A DNA stretch of 64,000 bases from Flavicella marina (GTDB lineage Bacteria > Bacteroidota > Bacteroidia > Flavobacteriales > Flavobacteriaceae): assembly GCF_009193215.1 (NCBI RefSeq), contig NZ_VYVA01000001.1, positions 558,001 to 622,000 on the forward strand. Reading direction: 5' to 3'. Below are positions 8,647 to 17,889 of the stretch, piece by piece (position 1 is the stretch's first letter; each line of letters opens with the position of its first letter). Both the position numbers and the translations under genes were made by a program. A model generated the notes under the pieces. That model did no database searches. It saw only the letters and a program-made list of their open reading frames with translations, and was not told the origin of the DNA.

Positions 8647-9702
8647 TTAGATATTTTTAGCCAACCAGTCACCTACTTCAGTAGTACCGTAAGCTTTACC
8701 GCCATCTGCCAAATCTTCAGTAACAAAACCTGCTGCCAAAGCTTTATTTACAGCTTCTCTAATTGCTTTACCTTCTTCTTGTAATCCAAAGTTTTCAAAC
8801 ATCATTGCTGCAGACAAAACAGTTGCCATTGGGTTGGCAATATTTTTACCAGCTGCTTGAGGATAAGAACCATGAATTGGCTCAAACAATGCAATATCAG
8901 CTCCCATAGAAGCAGAAGGCATCAATCCCATAGAACCAGAAATTACAGAAGCTTCATCTGTTAAGATATCACCAAATAAATTTTCAGTTATCAATACATC
9001 ATAAGAGTTTGGCCATTGTACCAAACGCATTGCAACTGCATCAACGAACTCATAAGCAACTTCTACCTCTGGGTATTCAGCTTCTAAACCTTGTACAGTT
9101 TCTCTCCATAAACGAGACGTTTCCAAAACGTTCGCTTTATCAACACAACATAATTTCTTCGAACGCGTCATCGCCAATTCGAATCCTTTTCTTGCCAAAC
9201 GAGTTACCTCTTCTTTTGTGTAAACACAGTTATCAAAAGCAGTGTCTCCACCATCTTTTCTACCTTTTTCTCCAAAGTAAATACCTCCTGTCAACTCACG
9301 TAAGAACACCAAATCAGTTCCTTCAATACGTTCTTGTTTCAACGGAGATTTATCTAATAAAGATGGAAATGTAAACGTTGGACGTACATTGGCAAACAAG
9401 CCTAATGCTTTACGCATTTTTAACAACCCTTGCTCTGGACGTACCTTTGCCGTTGGATCATTATCAAATCTAGGATGACCGATCGCACCAAACAACACAG
9501 CATCAGAAGATTTACAAATCTCATGCGTTTCATCTGGATAAGGCTCTCCAACAGCATCAATAGCTGCCGCACCTGTTAATGCAGGTTTCCAATTAATTTC
9601 ATGTCCAAATTTACTAGCAATTGCATCCGATACTTTTACAGCTTGGTCAATTACTTCTGGTCCAATACCGTCTCCGGCTAAAAGGGCAATGTTTAATTTC
9701 AT
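8647..9702 (-). CDS. leuB: 3-isopropylmalate dehydrogenase
   Basis: Oxidises and decarboxylates 3-isopropylmalate to 2-oxoisocaproate with NAD. From the ATG at 9702 it has 351 residues, the usual length, and begins MKLNIALLAGDGIGPEV. The open frame runs 58 codons further upstream and into leuA, but that part has no family similarity and is rejected. Visible motifs: LLKMRKALGLFANVRP (substrate arginines), the lysine and aspartates around CVDKANVLETSRLWRE and DVLITENLFGDILTDEASV, and the NAD-binding GSYPQAAGKNIANP. Last gene of the leuCDAB operon; a minus-strand terminator follows. Confidence 0.96.
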   Translation of the reverse strand: MKLNIALLAGDGIGPEVIDQAVKVSDAIASKFGHEINWKPALTGAAAIDAVGEPYPDETHEICKSSDAVLFGAIGHPRFDNDPTAKVRPEQGLLKMRKALGLFANVRPTFTFPSLLDKSPLKQERIEGTDLVFLRELTGGIYFGEKGRKDGGDTAFDNCVYTKEEVTRLARKGFELAMTRSKKLCCVDKANVLETSRLWRETVQGLEAEYPEVEVAYEFVDAVAMRLVQWPNSYDVLITENLFGDILTDEASVISGSMGLMPSASMGADIALFEPIHGSYPQAAGKNIANPMATVLSAAMMFENFGLQEEGKAIREAVNKALAAGFVTEDLADGGKAYGTTEVGDWLAKNI

Positions 9703-9767
9703 TTTGTTTATTTTAAGTGAATAAGACTTCGACAAGCTCAGTCTATATTTGTATTTATTTTTATGGA

Positions 9768-11297
9768 CTAAGCCATTTCTAATATGTTCAACATTTTTTG
9801 TGTGGCTTTGATCGCAGAAACAGTTTGATCTACATCTAATCCACGTGTAATAAATTCTTTGCTTTTGTTTTTCCACGTAATAATGGTTTCACAAAGCGCA
9901 TCAGAATTTGATCCTGGGGGTATTCTTACTGCATAATCAGTTAATGTCGGTAAGGTCTTTTTTGAGTGCGATGCATATACCTTTCTCAACGCATTCATAA
10001 AAGCATCAAACTGACCATCACCACTTGCATTCGCTTCGTATGACTTTCCATTGATTCGTAAGGCAACTGTAGTTGAAGGTTGCAATCCTTTTGCATGCGT
10101 CAATACATAGCTTTCAACCACAACATTTTCTTCTCTTGAACTACTATCTAAAACATCAGAAATGATATACGGAAGATCTTCTTGCGTTACGAGTTCTTTT
10201 TTATCTCCAAGTTCAATGATTCTTTGGGTTACTTTCTTCAAATCTTCATCATTCAACTGCAAACCTAAATCTTGTAGGTTCTTTTGAATATTTGCTTTAC
10301 CAGAAGTTTTACCTAAGGCATATTTACGTTTTCTTCCAAAACGTTCTGGTAGTAAATCATTGAAGTACAAATTCTTTTTATTATCACCATCGGCATGAAT
10401 ACCCGCCGTTTGCGTAAATACATTGGCACCTACTACTGGTTTGTTGACAGGAATTCTAAATCCTGAAAAATTTTCAACCAATTTACTTACTTTATTTAAA
10501 GAAGATTCATTTACAGACACCTCTACTTCTGGCATAAAATCATTCAACACAGCAATCACAGAAGCTAAAGGTGCATTACCTGCACGTTCTCCCATTCCAT
10601 TAATCGTCAAATGCAAACCATTCACACCAGCTTCAATGGCTTGCATTACATTGGCCACACTTAAATCATAATCGTTATGTGCATGAAAATCAAAATGCAT
10701 GGTTGGATAAGCTTCACGCAATTCTTTTACATAATCGTATGATTCTTTCGGAGTTAAAACCCCTAAAGTATCAGGTAGTAAAACTCGAACTACTTTTTGA
10801 GAAGAAAGAAATGATAAAAATTCAAATACGTACTCCTTAGAATTACGCATTCCGTTACTCCAATCTTCTAAATATACATTCGTTTGAATATCGTGAGAAG
10901 CAGCTAATTTGATAGAGGCTTCGATATCAGAAAAATGCTCAGAAGGTGTTTTCTTTAATTGATGTATTAAGTGGTTCATTGAACCCTTAGTCAACAAGTT
11001 TTGCACTTTTGCACCTGACTCTAACATCCATTCAATAGATTTCCCTCCATCGACAAAAGTCAGCACCTCCACTTTACTCAAATAATCATTATCAGCAGCC
11101 CAATTAGAAATTTCTTGCACTGCTTGCAACTCCCCTTTTGAAACACGAGCAGAAGCTATTTCGATACGATCTACTTTTAGCTCTTCAAGTAATAGTTTTG
11201 CAATGGTTAATTTTTCAGAAACAGAAAATGACACTCCAGAGGTTTGTTCACCATCTCGGAGTGTAGTATCCATTATTTCGATTTTTCTTTTTTCCAT
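9768..11297 (-). CDS. leuA: 2-isopropylmalate synthase family enzyme (citramalate synthase possible)
   Basis: Condenses acetyl-CoA with a 2-oxo acid in a TIM-barrel DRE-metallolyase domain (about 1-275). MDTTLRDGEQTSG carries the catalytic arginine and metal aspartate, and HAHNDYDLSVANVMQAIEAG the metal histidines. The C-terminal 120 residues form the allosteric dimer domain (VVESYVLTHAKGLQPS, PPGSNSDALCET). Neighbours leuC, leuD and leuB suit either 2-oxoisovalerate (leucine) or pyruvate (the citramalate route to isoleucine). The TS after GEQ differs from the SPG of many classical LeuA proteins, so the oxo-acid specificity is not settled here. 509 residues; ATG start. Confidence 0.85.
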   Translation of the reverse strand: MEKRKIEIMDTTLRDGEQTSGVSFSVSEKLTIAKLLLEELKVDRIEIASARVSKGELQAVQEISNWAADNDYLSKVEVLTFVDGGKSIEWMLESGAKVQNLLTKGSMNHLIHQLKKTPSEHFSDIEASIKLAASHDIQTNVYLEDWSNGMRNSKEYVFEFLSFLSSQKVVRVLLPDTLGVLTPKESYDYVKELREAYPTMHFDFHAHNDYDLSVANVMQAIEAGVNGLHLTINGMGERAGNAPLASVIAVLNDFMPEVEVSVNESSLNKVSKLVENFSGFRIPVNKPVVGANVFTQTAGIHADGDNKKNLYFNDLLPERFGRKRKYALGKTSGKANIQKNLQDLGLQLNDEDLKKVTQRIIELGDKKELVTQEDLPYIISDVLDSSSREENVVVESYVLTHAKGLQPSTTVALRINGKSYEANASGDGQFDAFMNALRKVYASHSKKTLPTLTDYAVRIPPGSNSDALCETIITWKNKSKEFITRGLDVDQTVSAIKATQKMLNILEMA

Positions 11298-11350
11298 TTT
11301 CTACTTTTTCATTCAAAAACAAGAGAAAAACTCTTATTTTTTAATACCAT

Positions 11351-11387
11351 AAAAAGCGCTCAACAAATTGTGTTGAAACGCTTTTTT
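11351..11387. terminator. Hairpin between leuD and leuA
   Basis: Stem TCAACA/TGTTGA (11360-11365 with 11371-11376), then a small internal loop, then AAAAAGCG/CGCTTTTT. T runs on both sides give a terminator-like shape on either strand. It sits inside the leu operon, so it may cause partial termination before leuA or protect a processed 3' end. Confidence 0.6.
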
Positions 11388-11412
11388 TATTTTATCAAAA
11401 ACTTGTACTTTC

Positions 11413-12012
11413 TTAGAAAGGACGAGTTTCTGCAAATGCTGAAATTTCGTTTTCGATATTTTTTAAATAATCAATATCGTCAAATCCATTCAACATGTTT
11501 TCTTTTTTGTACCCGTTGATTACAAAAGATTCAGACTCTCCAGTAGCTACTAAGGATACTGTTTGATTTGGTAAATCAACAGTAATTTCAGCCTTTGGAT
11601 CTGCTTCAATTGCAGCAAATAATTTGTCTGCAAACTCAGCTGAAACCTGTACTGGTAATACCCCAACATTCAAACAGTTGTTTTTAAAGATATCTGCAAA
11701 TTCTGATGAAATCACACATCTTAATCCGAAATCATAAACAGACCAAGCAGCATGCTCTCTAGAAGAACCTGAACCGAAGTTTCTACCTCCTACTAATATT
11801 TTAGAACCTGCATATTTTTCTTGGTTCAATGGAAAATCAGCTTTTGGTGTTCCATCTGCGTTAAATCTCCAATCACGGAAAAAGTTAATATCAAAATCTT
11901 TACGCTCAGTTGCTTTCAAGAAACGAGCAGGAATGATTTGATCTGTATCCACATTCTCTGTAGGTAATGGATAAGCTGTACTTGTTAATACTTCAAATTT
12001 ATCGTAAGCCAT
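11413..12012 (-). CDS. leuD: 3-isopropylmalate dehydratase small subunit
   Basis: Small (swivel) subunit of isopropylmalate isomerase, which pairs with LeuC to convert 2- to 3-isopropylmalate. 199 residues. The domain is recognisable by TENVDTDQIIPARFLK near the N-terminus and by ILVGGRNFGSGSSREHAAW, with FADIFKNNCLNVGVLPV after it. Its ATG is 10 bp downstream of the leuC stop, so the two subunits are co-translated from one mRNA. A terminator-like hairpin separates it from leuA. Confidence 0.96.
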   Translation of the reverse strand: MAYDKFEVLTSTAYPLPTENVDTDQIIPARFLKATERKDFDINFFRDWRFNADGTPKADFPLNQEKYAGSKILVGGRNFGSGSSREHAAWSVYDFGLRCVISSEFADIFKNNCLNVGVLPVQVSAEFADKLFAAIEADPKAEITVDLPNQTVSLVATGESESFVINGYKKENMLNGFDDIDYLKNIENEISAFAETRPF

Positions 12013-12022
12013 TGTCTTATTT

Positions 12023-13423
12023 TTAAGCGTTAATTAATGTTCTTGGGTCAGTTACTACTCCTTCTACGGCAGATGCAGCTGCAACTAACGGAGAAGCCAA
12101 TAAAGTTCTTGATCCTGGTCCTTGACGACCTTCAAAGTTTCTGTTTGATGTAGAAACAGATAATTTTCCTGCAGGAATTTTATCATCGTTCATCGCCAAA
12201 CAAGCGGAACAACCTGGTTCTCTTAAAACGAATCCAGCTTCTTCAATAATTGTATCAATACCTTCTTCTTTGATTTGATCAACAACTTTGTGCGAACCTG
12301 GTACTAACCAAGCCGTAACGTGATCTGCTTTCTTTCTACCTTTGATAATAGATGCAAAAGCTCTAAAATCTTCGATACGTCCGTTTGTACAAGAACCTAA
12401 GAAAACAAAATCGATCTTTTTACCGATCATAGAATCTCCTTCATGGAAATCCATGTACCCTAATGATTTTTTGTAAGTATCTACACCACCTTCTACATCA
12501 GAAGCATTCGGAATATCTTTTGTTACTCCGATTCCCATTCCAGGATTTGTTCCGTAAGTAATCATTGGTTCTATATCTGAAGCGTTGTAATTAAACTCTA
12601 CGTCAAACTCAGCACCTTCTTCTGTGTAAAGCGTTTCCCAATACTGCATCGCTTTGTCCCACTCAGCTCCTTTAGGAGTTTGCGCACGACCTGCGATATA
12701 ATCATAGGTTTTTTGATCTGGAGCAATCATACCACCACGAGCACCCATCTCAATAGACAAGTTACAAACAGTCATACGACCTTCCATCGTCATATCTTCA
12801 AAAACATCTCCAGCATACTCTACAAAATATCCTGTAGCACCAGAGGTTGTTTGTTTTGCAATGATATACAAAGCAACATCTTTAGGAGTAACTCCCAAAC
12901 CTAATTTCCCGTTTACGTTGATACGCATTTTCTTAGGTTTTGGCTGCATGATACATTGCGTAGACAATACCATCTCTACCTCAGAAGTACCAATACCGAA
13001 AGCAATCGCTCCAAAAGCACCATGAGTAGATGTATGAGAATCTCCACAAACAATCGTTGCACCTGGCAAAGTAATTCCGTTTTCAGGACCTACAACGTGT
13101 ACAATTCCATTATTAACATCACCCAATCCCCAGTGAGAAATTCCGTGCTTTTTAGCATTATTCTCTAAAGCCTGCAATTGATTCGCAGACAAGGCATCTT
13201 CAACTGGTAAGTGTTGGTTGATCGTTGGCGTATTGTGATCTGCAGTTGCAAAAGTACGCTCTGGATATACAACACTGTTTCCTCTACTCTCTAATCCTAA
13301 AAACGCAACAGGACTTGTTACTTCGTGGATAAAATGACGATCGATAAAGAATACATCCGGTCCGTCTTCAACCTGACGAACAACATGTGAATCCCATACT
13401 TTGTCAAATAATGTTTTTGCCAT
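12023..13423 (-). CDS. leuC: 3-isopropylmalate dehydratase large subunit
   Basis: Catalytic aconitase-family subunit with a [4Fe-4S] cluster, partner of LeuD. 466 residues. Cluster cysteines are visible in FLGSCTNGR and in [12 protein letters not shown] (CxxC). Substrate-site motifs include [12 protein letters not shown] and the near-terminal [16 protein letters not shown]. First gene of the operon leuC-leuD-leuA-leuB. The mRNA leader upstream is long if the -7 match at 13624-13631 is the promoter, and it contains a short frame with a run of branched-chain codons. Confidence 0.97.
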   Translation of the reverse strand: MAKTLFDKVWDSHVVRQVEDGPDVFFIDRHFIHEVTSPVAFLGLESRGNSVVYPERTFATADHNTPTINQHLPVEDALSANQLQALENNAKKHGISHWGLGDVNNGIVHVVGPENGITLPGATIVCGDSHTSTHGAFGAIAFGIGTSEVEMVLSTQCIMQPKPKKMRINVNGKLGLGVTPKDVALYIIAKQTTSGATGYFVEYAGDVFEDMTMEGRMTVCNLSIEMGARGGMIAPDQKTYDYIAGRAQTPKGAEWDKAMQYWETLYTEEGAEFDVEFNYNASDIEPMITYGTNPGMGIGVTKDIPNASDVEGGVDTYKKSLGYMDFHEGDSMIGKKIDFVFLGSCTNGRIEDFRAFASIIKGRKKADHVTAWLVPGSHKVVDQIKEEGIDTIIEEAGFVLREPGCSACLAMNDDKIPAGKLSVSTSNRNFEGRQGPGSRTLLASPLVAAASAVEGVVTDPRTLINA

Positions 13424-13807
13424 TTTTATGTTCTTTTTATTTATAAGTTTTCAAAATTACTATTGTTCTATCTTATTTTTAGCGGTTTCAGTATTTCTTT
13501 ACTGTGTCCATTCTTTCAATAAAAGAACACAAATACCTAATCTACAATTAGTTAAGACAAAATCCTTTACGATGTCTAATTGAAAAACGTTTTCTTTTTT
13601 ATCAATTAAACAAAACAGGATGGCAAATTTACAAAATAGAAAACGTTTCTGTATAGCAACTCCGAACAAAAACGGCTTTTACCACAACTTACCCACAAAT
13701 TTTACCATATTCTCAATAAAAACAAAGAATCCTTACATAATATCAATTGAATTTCAGCCCTTCTTTTCAGCAACTAACTGACTGAAATTCATTTTTTTTA
13801 ATAAAAT
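13424..13807. other. Region between the leu operon and the alginate locus
   Basis: No credible standard gene is seen here. On the minus strand a TAAATTTG -7 match (13624-13631) would give leuC a leader of about 190 nt. Two AAACGTTT-centred near-palindromes (13582-13594 and 13639-13649) flank that -7 element, with centres 56 bp apart. A minus-strand frame with an Ile-Cys-Val-Leu-Leu-Leu codon run lies in the leader. Bases 13650-13807 are AT-rich and show nothing else. Confidence 0.5.
13499..13600 (-). other. Possible leader-peptide frame upstream of leuC
   Basis: On the minus strand, a frame ending in TAA at 13499-13501 reads VLTNCRLGICVLLLKEWTQ at its end, including the consecutive codons ATT TGT GTT CTT TTA TTG (Ile-Cys-Val-Leu-Leu-Leu). 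Such a run upstream of leu genes recalls attenuator leader peptides. Against it, no ATG, GTG or TTG start is seen in frame within the predicted leader, and no classical terminator lies between it and leuC. Speculative. Confidence 0.25.
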
Positions 13808-13887
13808 TTTGTTTCATGTAAAAAAAATTATACTTTTGGTAAACCAATTTGGTACACCACTTTGGTGTTCCAGACTGGGAAACCAAA
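13808..13887 (+). promoter_or_regulatory. Promoter and four-unit operator A, upstream of the T9SS binding protein
   Basis: TTTG (13808-13811), 19 bp, then TACTTTTG (13831-13838) fits the Bacteroidota promoter exactly. Four tandem 13-bp units TTGGTnnnCCAnn start at 13836, 13849, 13862 and 13875; the first begins at the sixth base of the -7 element. A bound repressor would cover the -7 and the transcription start. The predicted leader is about 70 nt. Confidence 0.8.
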
Positions 13888-13914
13888 TACAAAACTAATT
13901 TTAAATTCAAACTC

Positions 13915-14955
13915 ATGAAAAAAACATTACTATTTAAGAACAAAACAACTTGGATACTATCTGCGGCACTAGTCACTTTGTGCTTTAATTACGGGACAAG
14001 TCAAACAAACCTTGTGTTAAATGGAACTTGCGATGATTATATTCATACAGCATCTGAAAATGGGAACGTTAAAAATGTTGATGATAATGCAGATGCTTGG
14101 GATATGACTCCAAATAGTACCGTAATTGACAATTCTGGTACTACAATCTCTAGTCCCTATCGTGCTTTATGGAATAATTCAACGTTAGAACAGTATTTAG
14201 AAGACACATACGTAACAGCTGATCCTGAAGATGATGGCGTAGACGAACAACCAGGGTCATCTTCAGACGGATCTTACGTAAACGGATCTAAAACAAGAGG
14301 TGTTAAAGTTTATGATGATGCGAATGGCAAACCTGCTGTATCGGCTTCAACACGTCGTTTGTATCAAAAAGTAGCTGTAACACCAGGAACTAGCTATACT
14401 TTCTCAATAGATTCGCGTTCGGAGGCATCTGGAATACCTTCTGAAGTATTTATGTTAAACGAAGAAATTACAACTGAGGCTGGGCTTGAAAACGGAGCTT
14501 CAGACTCTAGAGTAGATGCATATTTTGAAATCACAAATGACCATAACTCAAGCAAGGGTTCCGCAGAAAACAACACCTTCACTACAAATAGCTTTAGCTT
14601 TACAGCTTCAGGTTCATTCGTAGTTATTTATGTTAGAGCATTACTTTCAATTAGCAAATCAGTTGAAGTTTTTTATGACAATATTTCTTTGATAGAAGAT
14701 CCATTAGCTTCTACAGAAGATGTATTCGCTTCAAACTTCAGCCTTTTCCCTAATCCTGCAAATGATGTTTTAAACATCTCTTCAGACAACAATATAGATT
14801 CAGCTGAGATTTCTGATCTTACAGGAAAAGTTGTAATCTCTGCATCAGAATTAACTCAAAATTCTATCGACATCTCTTCTCTTGCAAAAGGTGTTTATAT
14901 TTTAAGACTTGTTAGTGGTGATGTAAGTGGAACAACAAAATTCATCAAAAAATAA
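13915..14955 (+). CDS. Secreted carbohydrate-binding-like protein with T9SS sorting domain
   Basis: 346 residues from the ATG at 13915; the in-frame TTG at 13849 lies in the operator array and is rejected. A signal peptide ends near NYGTSQ. Residues about 25-260 form a beta-rich module (VLNGTCDDY, DNADAWDMTP, RRLYQKVAVTPGTSYTFSID, FYDNISLIED) resembling carbohydrate-binding domains; a related module ends the PKD lipoprotein at 29776-30966. Residues about 275-346 are a type A T9SS sorting domain (FSLFPNPANDVLNIS, LAKGVYILRL, ending TKFIKK). With its own repressible promoter in an alginate locus, it is probably a secreted alginate-binding protein. No catalytic motif seen. Confidence 0.75.
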   Translation: MKKTLLFKNKTTWILSAALVTLCFNYGTSQTNLVLNGTCDDYIHTASENGNVKNVDDNADAWDMTPNSTVIDNSGTTISSPYRALWNNSTLEQYLEDTYVTADPEDDGVDEQPGSSSDGSYVNGSKTRGVKVYDDANGKPAVSASTRRLYQKVAVTPGTSYTFSIDSRSEASGIPSEVFMLNEEITTEAGLENGASDSRVDAYFEITNDHNSSKGSAENNTFTTNSFSFTASGSFVVIYVRALLSISKSVEVFYDNISLIEDPLASTEDVFASNFSLFPNPANDVLNISSDNNIDSAEISDLTGKVVISASELTQNSIDISSLAKGVYILRLVSGDVSGTTKFIKK

Positions 14956-14978
14956 AATAGTTGGTTAAATAAGTTTTT

Positions 14979-15019
14979 AAGTCATCAATTACTAAATGCA
15001 GTAATTGGTGACTTTTTTT
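14979..15019 (+). terminator. Intrinsic terminator after the T9SS binding protein
   Basis: 15-bp stem, arms 14979-14993 and 15000-15014, with one U-G pair, then a T run. It makes the preceding gene a single transcription unit. Confidence 0.9.
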
Positions 15020-15094
15020 ATCCATATTACTCAAATACACTCCCCAAATCAACTACAGTTCGAAAAGCATTCTGTTGAAATTCATAGGTATTAT

Positions 15095-15148
15095 TTTGTT
15101 TTCATAAAAAATTGCCTTATTTTTGGTAAACCAAATTGGTTAACCAAA
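15095..15148 (+). promoter_or_regulatory. Promoter and two-unit operator B, upstream of the PL17 gene
   Basis: TTTG (15095-15098), 19 bp, TATTTTTG (15118-15125). Two operator units start at 15123 and 15136: TTGGTAAACCAAA and TTGGTTAACCAAA. They have the best symmetry of the set. The leader is only about 35 nt to the ATG at 15166. Confidence 0.85.
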
Positions 15149-15165
15149 TCAAACAAAACTTTCTC

Positions 15166-17424
15166 ATGGTAAAGATTACAAAAATTTTCTTTCTACTGCT
15201 TTTTACGCTCGTGTTTACTTCTTGTAATGATTCAGAAAACACAAAAAGCACTGATCACACAGACTCAGGACACCCACGTTTGATTTTAACAAAACAAGGT
15301 GTAAAAGACATTCGCGCACAATTGGGTACGATTCCTGTTTTTGACAATTCACTCAAGAAAGTAAAAGAAGAAGTTGATGCAGAAATCGAAGCGGGTATCG
15401 ACACTCCCATCCCAAAAGATTATTCTGGAGGGTATACACATTCAAGACATAAAAAAAATTGGTTCGTACTTCAAAAAGCAGGGCTTTTGTATCAAATTTT
15501 GGATGATGAAAAATATGCGATCTACATAAAAGACATGTTGAAGCAATACGAGAAAATGTACAAAACATTGCCTTTACATCCGAAAACAAGATCATACGCA
15601 AGAGGAAAATTATTCTGGCAAGCATTGAATGATGCGAACTGGTTGGTATATGTTAGTCAAGCATATGACTGTATATACGACTACTTAACAGAAGCAGAAC
15701 GCAACCAACTAGAAACAAACTTATTCAGACCTTTTGCCGATCATATTTCTGTTGACAGTCCACAATTCTACCAAAGAGTTCACAATCATAGCACTTGGGG
15801 AAATGCAGCGGTTGGAATGATAGGTTTGGTTATGGATGACGAAGTTCTAATTCAACGTGCTTTGTATGGCATCAAAGGAAAAGAAATGGATAAAACTGCC
15901 AAAGACGACGACGGAGGTTTTATCAACAAAGACGGAAAAGCCGGATTTCTAGCAAATATAGAAGAGCCTTTTTCTCCAGATGGATACTATAATGAAGGGC
16001 CCTACTACCAAAGATACGCGATGTATCCGTTTTTAATCTTTGCTACTGGTTTACAAAATGCCAAACCAGATTTGAAAATATTTGAATATAAAGAAGGGGT
16101 ACTTTTAAAATCTATCAATGCATTATTGAACTTATCAGACGCAGATGGTGACTTCTTTCCATTGAACGATGGTCAAAAAGGAATGTCTTATTATACAGAA
16201 GCGCTAGTAACAGCGGTTGATATTTCGTATAAATATGGAGACAAAGATCCTGGTTTGTTAAGTATCGCTAAAAAACAGAACCGAGTTTTACTTGACGACT
16301 CTGGATTAGCCATAGCCCTTGATATAAAAAAAGGTAAGGCAAAACCATTTGTAAAAAAATCGATAAATTTATCTGATGGCCCTGAAGGAAAACAAGGAGG
16401 TGTCGCTATCTTAAGAAACGAAGCTATTGAACTTGTTTTCAAATACGCATCGCAAGGATCTAGTCATGGACATTACGATAAACTATCGTACTCGTTATAT
16501 GAAAATGGTGAAGAAGTAATACAAGATTATGGATTGGCACGTTTCGTAAACATCGAGCAAAAAGGTGGTGGAAATTATTTGAAAGAAAACAAAACTTGGG
16601 CAAAACAAACAATTGCTCATAACACAGTTACTCAAAATGAAACTTCTCATTACAAAGGAAAATATGAAATCGGAAGTCAAAATCATCCAGATTTATCTTA
16701 TTTTTCAATAGACAACACCGACGTTCAAGTAGTTAGTTCGAAAGTAGCAAACACCTACGACGGAACAGACATGCACAGAACAATGGCAATTATAAAAGAC
16801 CAAGATTTTGAAAAACCTTTTGTACTTGACATCATCAATATTACCTCTGAAACAACCAATAGATACGACCTTCCTATCTATTATTTTGGTCAAGTGTTAA
16901 GTACGAATTTTGAATACAGCACACCAAAGGAGCTAAAGACCCTTGGAAAAAAACATGGTTATCAACATTTATTTGTAGAAGGTTTCGGTAGACCACAAAA
17001 AGAAAACAGCAAATTCTCTTGGTTTCACAACAACAAATTTTACACATTGACAACAGAAACATTGTCTGAAGACCAGTTGTTATTTACGAGGATTGGCGCC
17101 CATGATCCTAATTTTAATTTACGTAGAGACCCGTCCTTTATTGTAAGACGTGACAATACGACGAACACTACATTTGTATCAGCGATTGAATCACATGGAA
17201 GCTATAGTCCTGTCACAGAATCGGCTGTAAACTCAAAAAGTACGATTCATGAAATCAAAACAATTCTAAACAATGATGTATATACAGTTATTTCAATAAC
17301 TACTGTAAAAGGCAATAATAAAATATTCATCACAGCAAACACTGACACATCAAACGAAACGATTCATACTCTTAAAATTTCAAATAAGAATTATGAATGG
17401 TCTGGTCCATATTATTACAAATAA
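15166..17424 (+). CDS. PL17-family oligoalginate lyase lipoprotein (heparinase II/III fold)
   Basis: Exo-acting beta-elimination lyase that releases unsaturated uronate monomer from alginate oligomers, probably in the periplasm. 752 residues from the ATG at 15166; the TTG at 15136 is inside the operator. Lipoprotein signal with VFTSC. The N-terminal alpha-barrel carries RVHNHSTWGNA (Asn207, His208) and SPDGYYNEGPYYQRYA (Tyr280/Tyr281), matching the catalytic Asn-His-Tyr set of PL17. The beta-sheet half has GSSHGHYDKLSY and TIAHNTVTQNE, typical of heparinase II/III proteins. The KdgF-like gene follows 22 bp downstream, so monomer release and linearisation are co-expressed. Confidence 0.92.
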   Translation: MVKITKIFFLLLFTLVFTSCNDSENTKSTDHTDSGHPRLILTKQGVKDIRAQLGTIPVFDNSLKKVKEEVDAEIEAGIDTPIPKDYSGGYTHSRHKKNWFVLQKAGLLYQILDDEKYAIYIKDMLKQYEKMYKTLPLHPKTRSYARGKLFWQALNDANWLVYVSQAYDCIYDYLTEAERNQLETNLFRPFADHISVDSPQFYQRVHNHSTWGNAAVGMIGLVMDDEVLIQRALYGIKGKEMDKTAKDDDGGFINKDGKAGFLANIEEPFSPDGYYNEGPYYQRYAMYPFLIFATGLQNAKPDLKIFEYKEGVLLKSINALLNLSDADGDFFPLNDGQKGMSYYTEALVTAVDISYKYGDKDPGLLSIAKKQNRVLLDDSGLAIALDIKKGKAKPFVKKSINLSDGPEGKQGGVAILRNEAIELVFKYASQGSSHGHYDKLSYSLYENGEEVIQDYGLARFVNIEQKGGGNYLKENKTWAKQTIAHNTVTQNETSHYKGKYEIGSQNHPDLSYFSIDNTDVQVVSSKVANTYDGTDMHRTMAIIKDQDFEKPFVLDIINITSETTNRYDLPIYYFGQVLSTNFEYSTPKELKTLGKKHGYQHLFVEGFGRPQKENSKFSWFHNNKFYTLTTETLSEDQLLFTRIGAHDPNFNLRRDPSFIVRRDNTTNTTFVSAIESHGSYSPVTESAVNSKSTIHEIKTILNNDVYTVISITTVKGNNKIFITANTDTSNETIHTLKISNKNYEWSGPYYYK

Positions 17425-17446
17425 ATTAACTCAAAAACTATAAACA

Positions 17447-17821
17447 ATGAAAAGACTTAGTGAAAAATTCATCGATACGAAACAAATTGATTGGGAAGAA
17501 CTTGGTGGAGGAGTTTCTCGAAAATTCTTAGGATACGACAATCAAATCATGATGGTTAGAGTGAAATTTGAAAAAGGGGCACTAGGTTCTCCACACCAGC
17601 ATTTTCATACACAAGCTACTTTTTGCGCTTCAGGAAAATTTGAATTTGACATAGAAGGAGAAAAGAAAATTGTAGAAGCTGGTGATGGTGTTTACATCGA
17701 GCCAAACTTATTGCATAGTGCGGTTTGTTTAGAAGCTGGAGAACTAATCGATACTTTTAGTCCGGTAAGAGAAGATTTTTTAAGCGGTGATGGTGTTTCT
17801 TACTTTGGTGATAAAGACTAA
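17447..17821 (+). CDS. kdgF: KdgF-like cupin, unsaturated uronate linearising enzyme
   Basis: KdgF speeds the conversion of 4,5-unsaturated uronate monomers from lyases into the linear ketone DEH. 124 residues, one cupin domain, no signal peptide, so cytoplasmic. Metal ligand candidates are His50, His52, Gln56 (SPHQHFHTQ) and His90 (EPNLLHSAV), the HxH-Gln-His pattern of KdgF; ASGKFEFDIEGEKKIVEAGDG is the typical cupin strand-turn segment. It lies 22 bp after the PL17 gene and should share operator B. Its substrate would arrive through the MFS permease encoded downstream in the locus. Confidence 0.88.
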   Translation: MKRLSEKFIDTKQIDWEELGGGVSRKFLGYDNQIMMVRVKFEKGALGSPHQHFHTQATFCASGKFEFDIEGEKKIVEAGDGVYIEPNLLHSAVCLEAGELIDTFSPVREDFLSGDGVSYFGDKD

Positions 17822-17889
17822 AAGCCCTTGTCAACACTATTGATTTTGCAAGCTACCAATACTTATTGCATAAATATTTGTTAATTTTT

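Noticed and set aside
9009-9374. 121-codon plus-strand frame opposite leuB
   Set aside because: Shadow of a strongly conserved gene; no start signal or family similarity.
9703-9876. 58-residue N-terminal extension of LeuB
   Set aside because: It overlaps leuA, is Cys/Lys-rich without family similarity, and the ATG at 9702 gives the standard LeuB N-terminus.
13849-13914. Upstream TTG start extending the T9SS binding protein by 22 residues
   Set aside because: It starts inside operator A and gives a non-signal N-terminus; the ATG at 13915 begins a proper signal peptide.
15136-15165. Upstream TTG start for the PL17 lyase
   Set aside because: It is the first base of the second operator unit; the ATG at 15166 begins a lipoprotein signal.
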